This document shows positions 46,020-56,554 of a DNA stretch of 64,000 nucleotides, one piece after another (position 1 is the stretch's first letter; each line of letters opens with the position of its first letter). The notes under the pieces were generated by a model, which was not told the origin of the DNA, ran no database searches, and was given only the letters and a program-made list of their open reading frames with translations. A program made the translations under genes and the position numbers. This DNA comes from Dryocosmus kuriphilus (Eukaryota > Arthropoda > Insecta > Hymenoptera > Cynipidae). The DNA lies in assembly GCA_038277395.1 (NCBI GenBank), contig CM076195.1, positions 160,117,911 through 160,181,910 of the forward strand, given 5' to 3'.

Positions 46020-47490
46020 TATTTAGCCGAAATATTCCCTGAGTTTCGAAATTTCTAAACTTCTAAAAGCTTCCAAATCTCTTTCGAAAAACTTAGAATT
46101 TCTACAAAATCCAAATTTTTTATTTAGCATAAAATGAAAGAGATATTTTTCATGTTTCCAAATTTCTTCTAAAAAAGCTTCGAAAATTATATTAAATTCT
46201 AACTTTTATTTAGAAAATATTATGAAAATTTTCTAAGTTACTAAATTTCGAAAAGTTTCTAAATTTCTTCTAAATAGACTTCGCAAGTTTTAAAAAATTC
46301 AAAGTTTTTTATTGAGAAAATATTATAAAAATTTCCTGATTTTCTAAATTATTAAATTTTTAAAAGATTCTAATTTTCTTTTAAAAAACTTAACAAATAT
46401 AAAAAAATTCAGGTTTTATATTTAGTTCAAAATGAAACGGAAATTTTCTATGTTTCTAAATTCTCTCTGAAACTTAGAAAATGAAGAAAAATTCTAAATC
46501 TTTTATTTATAAAATATTTATTTAATTTCCTAAGCTTCTAAATTGCTTCTGAACAAACGTGGAAAATTTTAAAATATTTAAAGTTCTTATTCAGAACATA
46601 TTTTTAAAGTGTTCTAATTTTCTAAATTTTTCCAAATTTCTTCGAAAAATTATAGCAAATTAATATAAAATTGAAGAAAATTTGTTTAGAAAATATTGCC
46701 TATGTTTCTTAATGTTTTAAATATCTAAAAGTTTCTAAATTTCATCAAAAGAAACTTATAAAATTAAAAAAATTGTAAGTTTCTATTGACAAAACGTTAT
46801 AGAAATTTCCCAAAATTTCACAGAATTTCAGGAATTTTAAAAGTTTTAGAAACATGTAAAATCTTTCAAGGATTTCAAAGAATTTTTAAGATTTTAAGGG
46901 ATTTTACGGCACTTGAAGGATTTTCAAAGTATTTCAAAAGATTTCAGGAATTTTTTAAGACCTCCAACTATTTCAAAGGTGTTAGAATATTTTTAAAATT
47001 TCAAGGAATTTAAAGAAGCTTTAAGATTTTAAAAGATTTTAGGGGATTTCGGGGATTTTCAGAGAATTTCTCAAGATTTCAGGAATTCTGTAAGACGTCC
47101 AAGTAGTTCAAAGCAAATTTTTTAAATTTCAATGGATTTTAAAGATTTTTTTAGATACTAAGGGATTTTAAGGTATTTCAAAAACTTCATGAGATTTAAA
47201 GGATTTTATTGAATTTCAAAGAATTTTAGAGACTCGTAGAGATTTAAAACTATTTGAAGGGATTTCAAAGATTTCAAGAAATATGAAGAAATTTTAAAAA
47301 ATTGCAAAGAATTTACAGAATTTTCAGTTATTTTAAAAGGTTCCAAAGAATTTCAAGAGATTAAAAAATTTTTAAGGGATTTTAGAGAATTTTATGGGAC
47401 TTTTACAGATTTCAATGAATTTAAATGAATTTTACAAGATTGGAGGGATTTTATAGGATTTTCAAGTACTCCATACTTAATTATTAAAGT
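46020..47490. repeat. AT-rich repeats, partly the 10-bp satellite in reverse orientation
   Basis: 46020-46790 consists of diverged words like TTTCTAAATTTCTTCTAAA. From 46790 to 47470 words such as GATTTCAAGGAATTTTAAGG appear, which are the reverse complement of the 10-bp-periodic satellite words. The ORF at 46786-47013 is a by-product. Confidence 0.75.
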
Positions 47491-47949
47491 TCTTGTACAA
47501 AACGTAAAATTCCTTGAAATACCTTTATATCGTTCGCAATCTATATAATTGCTAGAAAGCTCTTGAAATTTAATCTTTGAAACCTTCTAAAAATCCCGTG
47601 AAGTCAGCGGAAATCTCACAAAATTAGGCGAAATGATCGGAAATTCATAAAAATCTGTTGAAATTCCACAAAATCCTTTGCTAAAAGGCTTGAAAGGCTT
47701 TAAAAACTTTCGAAATCTCTTGAAATCCTTTGGAATTTCTTAAAATACCCTGATATGTCTTTCGATCTTGGAAATATTTGAATTTATTTGCAATCCCGTT
47801 CTTCAACTTTAAAGAATCGACAAATCGATTCGATGCGTGAAGGAACAATTACCTTAAAAAACCGAACCCGAAGAATCGATTCAAAGGATAGATTAATCGA
47901 AGATTTTGGATCGATCTTGTCAAAATCGAACCGAGATCGTACATCCCTA
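47491..47949. other. Transition region; possible hAT-like end at about 47800-47950
   Basis: 47500-47760 is mixed AT satellite. 47800-47950 contains repeated GAATCGATT words. Its end, complement TAGGGATGTACGATCTCGG, resembles terminal sequences of hAT-type non-autonomous elements. The other end and a target duplication were not found. Confidence 0.3.
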
Positions 47950-48067
47950 ATATCCAGATCTTATAATCTGAAGATCACAATTTAGTGTCGAAACTTCGTT
48001 CTTGAAATATTGGAAGGATTTTTTAAACTTTTGAATTTACCTGATTTTTTATTAAATTGCTCGTATG
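47950..48067 (+). repeat. Candidate PLE-E terminal repeat, left copy
   Basis: About 118 bp (ATATCCAGATCTTATAATCT, CTGAAGAT, GTCGAAAC, CTTGAAATATTGGAAGGATT) similar to 55277-55392. The CTGAAGAT..ATCGAAAC layout resembles the terminal repeats of Penelope-like elements, but hammerhead pairing is poor. Confidence 0.4.
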
Positions 48068-48272
48068 ACCGAAATAATTGGAGTTCTTCTTTCTTTGAAT
48101 TTATTCGCCGAACGAAGAATGCTGTGGACTTTTCATTAAAGTCCTTTGATTATAAATGTTAAGAGAGATTATGTAATGGGACGGATCTTTAGCTCTTTTT
48201 TTGTCTTTTCCGAGGCAGATCGTTAAAGATAGAGTCGAGTTCGCTTTTCGACCAAGCCCTTGAAGTCATAAG

Positions 48273-48286
48273 CGTTCTGGTAAAAT
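48273..48286. repeat. Target-site duplication, left (PLE-C complex)
   Basis: CGTTCTGGTAAAAT, repeated exactly at 54510-54523. The pair bounds all PLE-C sequence. Confidence 0.8.
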
Positions 48287-48375
48287 ATATATGATGTTAA
48301 ATGAGTTGATCAGGTAGGAATATATGTATATAGACGTTGCAGTGTCGATTTACTGATCGTATAAGAATTGTTTAT

Positions 48376-48426
48376 TGATGAAAAGAAGCTTTCGCTCTCC
48401 GAAGGAGCGCTTCTTCAGGTATATAG
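48376..48426 (-). ncRNA. Hammerhead ribozyme, PLE-C segment 1
   Basis: Minus-strand core CTGAAGA (48418-48412; position 7 of the core may be any base). A strong stem II (GCGCTCC with GGAGAGC around a TTC loop) follows, then GAAA (48393-48390). Stem III is the palindrome AGCT (48390-48387), followed by T as residue 17. Stem I is poorly paired in this copy. Confidence 0.68.
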
Positions 48427-48899
48427 TATATAGAATAACGACTAGAAATAAAGGTTATCGTATATAAATATACTAAAATTTTACAATAATATGGACGATA
48501 ATGTTAACATAACCAAGAAGCTTACCGCATGTTTCAGAGTAGTAGTACATACAAAGATTGAGGTCTTTCTCAATGTTTAGGTTTTTTAAAAAGAATTATA
48601 AGAAAATAAAATGCCATAGTTAGCATTATTATACCACTAACTGTGCTTTCCATGTGGATTGCGATAATTTAGACGGACAATAACATTTTTCGTGCCATGA
48701 TGTTCGGGCAACGTACACAGGAAAGGACCAAAAACCGATATGGTTACATCGAGTATAACAAACGTTAAAATGGCATAGAAGCGCTAAAATTCAAATTCAA
48801 TGTAGGTATAATTATTTTTAAATTTTACATAACCGAAGGTCTAACATAATTGTCGTAAAGAGACTATGTAGTTAAAGGTTTCTTGAAATTAAGTTAGTA

Positions 48900-49813
48900 C
48901 AATATAAATTATAATCAGAATATATAAGAAATATTATCATATCGTGTAAAAATGATACCTATACAATTTATAATTTTATGCTGTAGATAAAATTAGACTA
49001 TGGTAAATTTGGTTTAAATATTCGACCTCAAATCTTTTATTGCCAGAGTTTTGATTTTTAACGATAAAAAACATCTCCTTGAAGTTTCTTTTTTTATTAT
49101 TTTGTTCATAACTCAGAATTTTTGTATCTTTCAAATTAAATTTATGATCTTCAGCATGTCAGTGTAGTATTAAGGATGTACTTCTAGAGTCTTTTTTGCA
49201 GTCATTAATATGTTCTTTAATTCTGTTTTTAATGCACCTTATAGTTTGACCCACATATACAGAGCCACATTCGCATGGTATTGAATAAATCACATGTGTT
49301 TTCATGTCAAATCGAGTAATATCTTTATTTTTTAGGAAACATTTTAAAGAAATCCTTATGATAGGTATACACAACCCTAATATTATATTCCTTGAAAATC
49401 TTATTATAAAATTTTGAATTTTCTTTAATATATGGAAGTACAATACTTTTATTGATATCGAAAGTTGTGTTACATATATATCATTAGACGTAGAGTTACA
49501 AATTTTTTCAAACCTTTTTTCAATATATTTTTGGTAAGAATTTTTAGGAAAATTATTTGCCTTAAGGATATTAGAGACTATGTTTAGGTTTTCATGAAAA
49601 AATTTTGGTTCGGATAAATTAATAGCCCTGTCAACGAGGTTTATATATCACAGATATTTTATCTTTAATGGCGTTATTGGAATTAAAACTAATGTATCTC
49701 CCAGAGTTGGTTGGTTTTTGATACCAATTAGTTATGAGATAGTTATTCTGACGTATGATAGTAGTATCAAGAAAATTGATTTTATAATCACTTTCGATTT
49801 CAATAGTAAATTG
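48900..49813 (-). pseudogene. PLE-C segment 1: RT end and GIY-YIG endonuclease
   Basis: The minus strand starts within the RT C-terminal part (FTIEIESDYKINFLDTTIIR, then NWYQKPTNSGRYISFNSNNA) and passes a frame change near 49630. It then gives YNTFDI-type linker and KTHVIYSIPCECGSVYVGQT, RCIKNRIKEHINDCKKDSRS. The GIY-YIG core (YVGQT, R..EH) is preserved, with its Cys lead-in. A stop interrupts the C-terminus near 49159. RT catalytic motifs are missing because the copy is truncated at about 49813. Confidence 0.8.
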
Positions 49814-50818
49814 TGTTATTTCTGATTTAGTCATGGAAAAATTAGAACAGGAAGTGTTAAAAAATCTAGATTTTAAATGCCTTTTCTTCTACCGCTACGT
49901 AGATGACATTCTTACTTGTATTCCGGCTAACAATACTAATGTATTACTTGAATCTTTTAACGCATACCATCCTAGAATACAATTTACTACTGAAATCGAA
50001 AGTGATTATAAAATCAATTTTCTTGATACTACTATCATACGTAAGAATAACTATCTCAAACCTAATTGGTACCGAAAACCAACCAACTCTGGGAGATACA
50101 TTAATTTTAGTTCCGATATCGCCATTAAAGATAAAATATCTCTGATATATATAACCTTGTTGGCAGGGCTATTAAGTTATCCGGACCAAATTTTTTGATG
50201 AAAACCTAAACATAGTCTCTACTATCCTTAAAATAAATAATTTTCCTAAAAATTTTTACCAAAAATATATTAAGAAAAGGTTTGAAAAAATGTGTAACTC
50301 TATATCTAGTGATATATATGATTACAAAACTTTCGATATCAATAAGAGTATTGTACTTCCATATATTAAAGAAAATTCAAAATTTTATAATAAGATTTTC
50401 AAGGAATATAATATTAGGGTTGCGTATACCTATCATAAAGATTTTTTAAAATGTTTCCTAAAAAATAAAGATATTACTCCATTTGACATGAAAACACATG
50501 TCATTTATTCAATATCATGTGAATGTGGCTCTGTATATGTGAGTTAAACTAAAAGGTACATTAAAAACAGAATTAAAGAACATATTCTTGATTGTAAAAA
50601 AGACTCTATAAGTACATCCTTAGTACTACACTCACATGTTGAAGATCATAAATTTAATTTGAAAAATACAAAAATTCTGAGTTAAGAACAAAATTGTAAA
50701 AAAAGAAACTTCAAGGAGATGTTTTTTATCGTTAAAAATCAAAACTTTGTCAATAAAAGATCTGAAGTCGAATATTTAAACCAAATTTACCATAGTATAA
50801 TTTTATCTACACCATGAA
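49814..50818 (+). pseudogene. PLE-C segment 2: RT C-terminus and GIY-YIG endonuclease
   Basis: The + frame carries EKLEQEVLKNLDFKCLFFYR and the catalytic YVDD (49896-49907), then TTEIESDYKINFLDTTIIRK and NWYRKPTNSGRYINFSSDIA. A frameshift near 50150 follows. The endonuclease region then reads NKSIVLPYIKENSKFYNKIF, DMKTHVIYSISCECGSVYVS and a TAA in place of the Gln of the GQT motif. It ends with VKNQNFVNKRSEVEYLNQIY. It is head to head with segment 1, joined at 49813/49814 with one or two bases of microhomology. Confidence 0.82.
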
Positions 50819-51106
50819 ATTGTAAATTGTATAGGTGTTATTTTTGCACGATATGATAATATTTCTTATACATTCTGATTATAGCTTATATTGTACTAAA
50901 TTAATTTCAACAAACCTTTAATTGCATAGTTTCTTTACGACAATTATGTTAGATCTTCGTTTATGTAAAATTAAAAAATAATTATACCTACATGGAATTT
51001 GAATTTTAGCGCCTCTACGCCATTTTAACGTTTTTTATACTCGATGTAACCATATCGACCTTAGACCTTTCCTGTGGACGTTGCCCGAAAGTCATGGCAC
51101 GATAAA

Positions 51107-51900
51107 TGATACTTATACAATTTGTAATTTCATTATGTAGATAAAATTAGACTATGGTAAATTTGGTTTAAATATTCGACTTCAGTTCTTTTATTGACAG
51201 AGTTTTGATTTTTAACGATAAAAAACATCTCCTTGAAGTTTCTTTTTTATACACAACACTAATATTATATTCCTTGCAAATCTTATTATAAAATTTTGAA
51301 TTTTCTTTAATATATGGAAGTACAATACTCTTATTGATATCGAAAGTTGTGTTATCATATATATCATTAAATGTAGAGTTACAAATCTTTTCAAATCTTT
51401 TTTTAATATATTTTTCGTAAAAATTTTTAGGAAAATTATTTATTTTAAGGATATTAGAGACTACGTTTAGGGTTTTCATCAAAAAATTTTGGTTCGGACA
51501 ACTTAATAGCCCTGCCAACAAGGTTATATATCACAGATATTTTATCTTTAATGGCGATATTGGAATTAAAATTAATGTATCTCCCAGAGTTGGTTGGTTT
51601 TTGATACCAATTACTTTTGAGATAATTATTCTGATGTACGATAGTAGTATCAAGAAAATTTATTTTATAATCACTTTCGATTTCAATAGTAAATTGTATT
51701 CTAGGATGGCATGCGTTAAACGAGTCAAGTAATACATTAGTATTGCTAGCCGGAATACAAGTAAGAATGTCATCTACGTAGCGGTAAAAGAAAAGGCATT
51801 CAAAATCTAGATTTTTTAACACTTCCTGCTCTAATTTTTCCGTGACTAAATCAGAAATAACATTCGATAATGGTGACCCCACGGGGTCCCAAATATTAAG
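51107..51900 (-). pseudogene. PLE-C segment 3: RT fragment and shortened endonuclease
   Basis: Minus strand: GSPLSNVISDLVTEKLEQEV, LKNLDFECLFFYRYVDDILT, then IEIESDYKINFLDTTIV and KPTNSGRYINFNSN, all in one open frame (51882-51454). The linker (51521-51212) then jumps from SVVYKKETSRRCFLSLKIKT into the far C-terminus, so most of the GIY-YIG domain is deleted. YVDD is intact. Confidence 0.8.
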
Positions 51901-51963
51901 TGGTGAATGTATGTATATAGATGTTGCAGTGTCGATTTACTGATCGTATAAGAATTGTTTATT

Positions 51964-52014
51964 GATGAAAACAAGCTTTCGCTCTCCGAAGGAGGGCCTC
52001 TTCAGGTATATAGT
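51964..52014 (-). ncRNA. Hammerhead ribozyme, PLE-C segment 4
   Basis: Minus-strand core CTGAAGA (52005-51999), stem II GCCCTCC with GGAGAGC (one mismatch), GAAA (51980-51977), and the stem III palindrome AGCT (51977-51974), then T17. The first stem I pairs are G-C and T-A. It is the best-conserved PLE-C copy. Confidence 0.7.
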
Positions 52015-52569
52015 ATATAGAATAAAGACTAGAAATAGAGGTTATCGTATATAAATATACTAAAATTTTACAATAATATGGATGATGATTTTAACATAAC
52101 CAAGAAGCTTACCGCATGTTTCAGAGTAGTGGTACGCACAAAGATTGAATTCTTCCTCAGTTTTTAGGTTTTTTAGAAAGAATTATAAGAAAATGAAATA
52201 CCATAGTTAGCATTATTATACCAGTATCTGTGTTTTACATGTGGATTGTGATAATCTAGACAGACAATAACATTTTTCGTGCCGTGATGTTCGAGCAACG
52301 TCCACAGGAAAGGACTAAAACCGATATGGTTACATCGAGTATAACAAACGTTAAAATGGCGTAGAAGCGCTAAAATTCAAATTCAATGTAGGTATAATTA
52401 TTTTTAAATTTTATATAAGCGAAGGTCTAACATAATTGTCGTAAAGAAACTATGTAATTAAAGGTTTCTTGAAATTAGGTTAGTACAATATAAATTATAA
52501 TCAGAATATATAAGAAATATTATCATATCGTGTAAAAATGATATCTATACAATTTATAATTTTATGGTG

Positions 52570-53730
52570 TAGATAAGATTATACTATGGTAAATTTGATT
52601 TAAATATTCGACTTCAGATCTTTTATTGACAGAGTTTTAATTTTTAACGATAAAGAACATCTCCTTGAAGTTCCTTTTCTTATTATTTTGTTCATAACTC
52701 AGAATTTTTGTATCTTTCAAATTAAATTTACGATATTCAGCATGTCAGTAGTGTATTAAGGATGTACTTCTAGAGTCTTTTTTACAATCATTAATATGTT
52801 CTTTAATTCTGTTTTTAATGTACCTTTTAGTTTTATCCACATGTACAGAGCCACATTCACATGGTATTGAATAAATCACATGTGTTTTCATGTCAAATGA
52901 ATATCTTTATTTTTTAGGAAACTTTTAAAGAAATCTCTATGATAAGTATACACAACCCTAATATTATATTCCTTGAAAATCCTATTATAATATTTTGAAT
53001 TTACTTTAATATATATAGAAGTACAATACTCTTATTGATATCGAAAGTTGTGTTATCGTATATATCATTAGACGTAGAGGTACACATTTTTTCAAACCTT
53101 TTTTCAATATATTTTTGGTAAGAATTTTAAGGAAAATTATTTGTCTTAAGGATATTAGAGACTATGTTTAGGTTTATATCAAGAAATTTTGGTTCGGATA
53201 ATTTATAGCCCTGTCAACAATTATTTTACCCTTTCAACATATATATCACAGATATTTTATCTTTAATGGCGATATTGGAATTAAAATTAATGTATCTCCC
53301 AGAGTTGGTTGGTTTTTGATACCAATTACTTTTGAGATAATTATTCTGACATATGATAGTAGTATCAATAAAATTGATTTTATAATCACTTTCGATTTCA
53401 ATAGTAAATTGTATTCTAGGATGATATGCGTTAAAAGAGTCAAGTAATACATTAGTATTGCTAGCCGGAATACAAGTAAGAATGTCATCTACGTAGCGGT
53501 GAAAGAAAAGGCATTCAAAATCTAGATTTTTTAACACTTCCTGTTCTACTTTTTCGATGACTAAATCAGAAATAACATTCGATAATGTTGACCCCATAGG
53601 GGTACCAGAAATTTGTTTAAAATACACGTTTTGAAAGCTACAATAAGGGTTATCTGTACAAAATTCGATGAGTTCAAAACATTTTTTAATAGAAATATCA
53701 GTCAGATTTCTGATTTTATTCCAATTTATT
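52570..53730 (-). pseudogene. PLE-C segment 4: RT and GIY-YIG endonuclease
   Basis: Minus-strand frame 53730-53226: WNKIRNLTDISIKKCFELIE, FCTDNPYCSFQNVYFKQISG, TPMGSTLSNVISDLVIEKVE, FFHRYVDDILTCIPASN, IESDYKINFIDTTII. This is the longest PLE-C RT stretch, covering the region from just before the TPMGS block through YVDD (with MGSP altered to MGST). The downstream endonuclease (about 52960-52740) reads FDMKTHVIYSIPCECGSVHV and has frameshifts and an altered Gln. It is followed by the terminal repeat with hammerhead at 51964-52014. Confidence 0.8.
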
Positions 53731-54509
53731 TTAATGCTGAAGATTATAAACTTAATTTCAAAGATACAAAAATTCTGAGTTATGAACAAAATTATAAAAA
53801 AATAAACTTCAAGGAGATGTTTTTTATCGTTAAAAATCAAAACTCTGTCAATAAAAGATCTGAAATCGAATATTTAAACCAAATTTACCATAGTCTAATT
53901 TTATCTACACCATGAAATTATAAATTGCATGGGTACCATTTTTGCATGATATGATAATATTTCTTATACATTCTGATTATAATTTATATTGTACTAACTT
54001 AATTTCAAGAAACCTTTAATTACATAGTTTCTTTACGACAATTATGTTAGACGTTCGCTTGTGTAAAATTTAAAAATAATTAGACCTACATTGAATTTGA
54101 ATTTTAGCGCTTCTACGCCATTTTAACGTTATACTCGATGCAACCATATCGGTTTTAGGCCTTTCCTGTGGACGTTGCCCGAACATCATGGCACGAAAAA
54201 TGTTGTTGTCCGTATAAATTATCACAATCCGCATGTAAAGCACAGTTAGTAGTATAATAATGCTAACTATGCCATTTTATTTTCTTATAATTCTTTTTAA
54301 AAAATCTAGAAATTGAGAAAGACCTCAATCTTTGTATGTACTACTACTCTGAAACATGCGGCAAGCTTCTTGGTTATGTTAAGATTATCGTCCATATTAT
54401 TGTAAAATTTTAATATATTTATGTACGATAACCTTTATTTTTAGTCCTTCGGAGAGTGAAAGCTTGTTTCATCAATCATCAATAAACAATTCTTATACGA
54501 TCAGTAAAA
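53731..54509 (+). pseudogene. PLE-C segment 5: endonuclease C-terminus and terminal repeat
   Basis: The + strand encodes AEDYKLNFKDTKILSYEQNY, FKEMFFIVKNQNSVNKRSEI and EYLNQIYHSLILSTP (to about 53915). The 3' untranslated region and terminal repeat follow, ending at 54509. Its hammerhead (about 54443-54475) has lost the CTGAAGA half; only stem II remnants, GAAAGCTT and the 3' strand remain. Confidence 0.8.
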
Positions 54510-54523
54510 CGTTCTGGTAAAAT
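54510..54523. repeat. Target-site duplication, right (PLE-C complex)
   Basis: CGTTCTGGTAAAAT, identical to 48273-48286. Confidence 0.8.
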
Positions 54524-55276
54524 CTTGAAAATTATGGACGGAACATGAGGGAAGCTTTATATTTCTGTGACGTATTTAATCCAGGTTTTTCAACTTTGGA
54601 AACCTTAAATTTTACAGTTTCTTCATTCGAATAAATTCTTAGCATTTTCTTCGCGTACTTGAATTGCTGCGGAGAAATAATTAAAAAAATTTTTTTTTTT
54701 TGCGATGCAGTACGCTATTTAACGTCGCGTTAGAATGCATAATTTCATTTTTGTTACATACAGTACCGGTCACGAGTATGAATTTTAATTATATGAGATA
54801 TAACTTTTTTGACTTTAAATATGTTAAAATTTAATAAAAATTCTCCATTAAATGAGCCTAAGATGAAGTGTTTACCATTTTTAAAGCAGATCTTGCAAAA
54901 ACAGCGCATAATTTAAGTGTTTTCTTAAAATTTAAGTAACTTCTGAAATAATAAACCTTTTTGGATATTCTTGGATTCATTTCTAAGACAAATTTCTATA
55001 AAATTGCATTAACATATAGTAATCTTTTTTTCAAGCATCGTGCAAGAAGCTAATGTTGGATCAAAAAAGTTAGAAAAATGTTTTCAAGAATTTTCATAAC
55101 TTTATGATTCTCTATATTTATATATTTTACAAAAATATGTTCCTCAGCAGAAAGCATATTAAATTTTTTTCTACTTTTTGTTCCAATTTTAACTATATTT
55201 ATACTTTATACTTATTTCTACATTTTATGTGCGATTTATTTGCTTTTCGTTTGTAAATCTAATTTCAATCTTGTAC
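54524..55276. other. AT-rich sequence
   Basis: No gene recognised. It may be the body of a decayed element bounded by the repeats at 47950-48067 and 55277-55392, into which the PLE-C complex inserted. Confidence 0.4.
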
Positions 55277-55392
55277 ATCCAGATATTGGAATCTGAAGAT
55301 GAGACACAGTTTAACATCGAAACGTTCTTGAAATATTAAAAGGATTTTTTAAACTTAGGAATTTTTGTGAGTTTTTATTGAGCTGATCGTAC
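55277..55392 (+). repeat. Candidate PLE-E terminal repeat, right copy
   Basis: Similar to 47950-48067. It contains CTGAAGATGAG, ACATCGAAACGTTC and CTTGAAATATTAAAAGGATT. The CTGAAGA..GAAACGTT order is hammerhead-like, but the intervening arms do not pair convincingly. Confidence 0.4.
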
Positions 55393-56554
55393 ATCTGACA
55401 TTTCGCGGATGTTCCGCGAGTTGGGAGTAAGATGTGAGAAGGAGATGAAAAAAAAAAACACTGAAGGGTTCGGCGAACAGGGAAAATGTGGAAGAAGAAG
55501 GTCGACAGGAGCAAGAACGACGGGATCGCAGTTAAGAAGTTTCTTTCGAGTTTTTTTTATACTATTCCGAGGGAGGTTACCACTCCTAAAGGTAATCCTA
55601 CTTAAGAACTTCACCAATGCGCTCGCTATGAATAACGGTCGGATTACGCAGAGGGAAAGTCATGTCACTTTTTGCGTTTCAGTGAAAAAAGAAGACTTTT
55701 CTTACCTTAATGCTTTCTCGTTATACCCAAAAAGCATCACAGAAAAAATCAAGTGTAATCTTTACCCTCATTTTAGGGAAAATTTTACCTGCAACAAAAA
55801 TTATCTTCACATGAGTAATGATTACCAACAACACTGGGTATCGTTACCATATCAACTGAATTGTATCTTCCTTTGTTTCAATCCAATTTTACCCACGTGA
55901 ATATTACCCGCAACATTTTTTTCTCTTTGTTTTTCTCTGTGATCATAGAAAGAGTTGCGAATATCAGAAATCTACTTGATGACCTTGAGTAGCACAAAAG
56001 AAAGAAATGAACTCTCAGGAATTCGAACTTTCACGAGACACCCACGTGAAATGGCCTTCGCAGTTTACAGCACACGTGATATGATCAGGCAGTATAGGAC
56101 ACATCCTGACATTCATGACATTCAGAAAGTAAATTTCACTGACGGCTACGATGAGAAATTCTATTTTATTTTATATATGAACACATAAAAGACTCTCTTC
56201 GATTTCTGTTCATCAACTGTAAATCGAAAAATAATTCGATTTGGCTAGCGGGAATTTCTTCGATATATATTCATAGAAATAGGAACTGCTTAAAACGCAA
56301 ATAAAAGAGAATAAACTAGTAAATGAAGATGATTTAAAAATTACCTCGGTCTTGAAATCAAGCTTAAAAAAAACTCAGGATAAGATCTCCAAATTCAGTG
56401 TTCATTAACGACGTTAATCTAAATATCGCTGTTATTGATGAAATTTTTGGAGTATTGATAGTAAATATATTGCGCTTAGAGACTTTGATCATAAAGAAAA
56501 AGCAATTAGGTACGATTAAACATTTTTTGAGATCACAGTTGAGTAGCTTTGAAC
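55393..56554. other. Unassigned sequence with fortuitous ORFs
   Basis: The longest ORF (55409-55900 plus, 163 codons) overlaps antisense ORFs and has no motif, signal peptide or family resemblance that I recognise. ORFs at 55955-56188 and 56364-56610 are similarly unsupported. Confidence 0.4.

Larger units (their letters stand above)
48287..54509. mobile_element. PLE-C complex: five truncated copies in alternating orientation
   Basis: Segments by orientation are: minus 48287-49813, plus 49814-51106, minus 51107-51900, minus 51901-53730, plus 53731-54509. Each contains part of the RT, the GIY-YIG endonuclease and/or the terminal repeat of one Penelope-like family. Segments are highly similar to each other. 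A single 14-bp target duplication flanks the whole block, suggesting one compound insertion or later rearrangement inside it. The left part contains an extra 50 bp (48287-48340) of the terminal region. Confidence 0.8.

Noticed and set aside
55295..55335. Hammerhead in the candidate PLE-E repeat (CTGAAGA..GAAACGTT)
   Set aside because: The sequence between the two core halves does not form a convincing stem II, so it was not annotated as a ribozyme.
55409..55900. 163-codon ORF
   Set aside because: No recognisable domain, overlaps antisense ORFs, and composition is not distinct from its surroundings.
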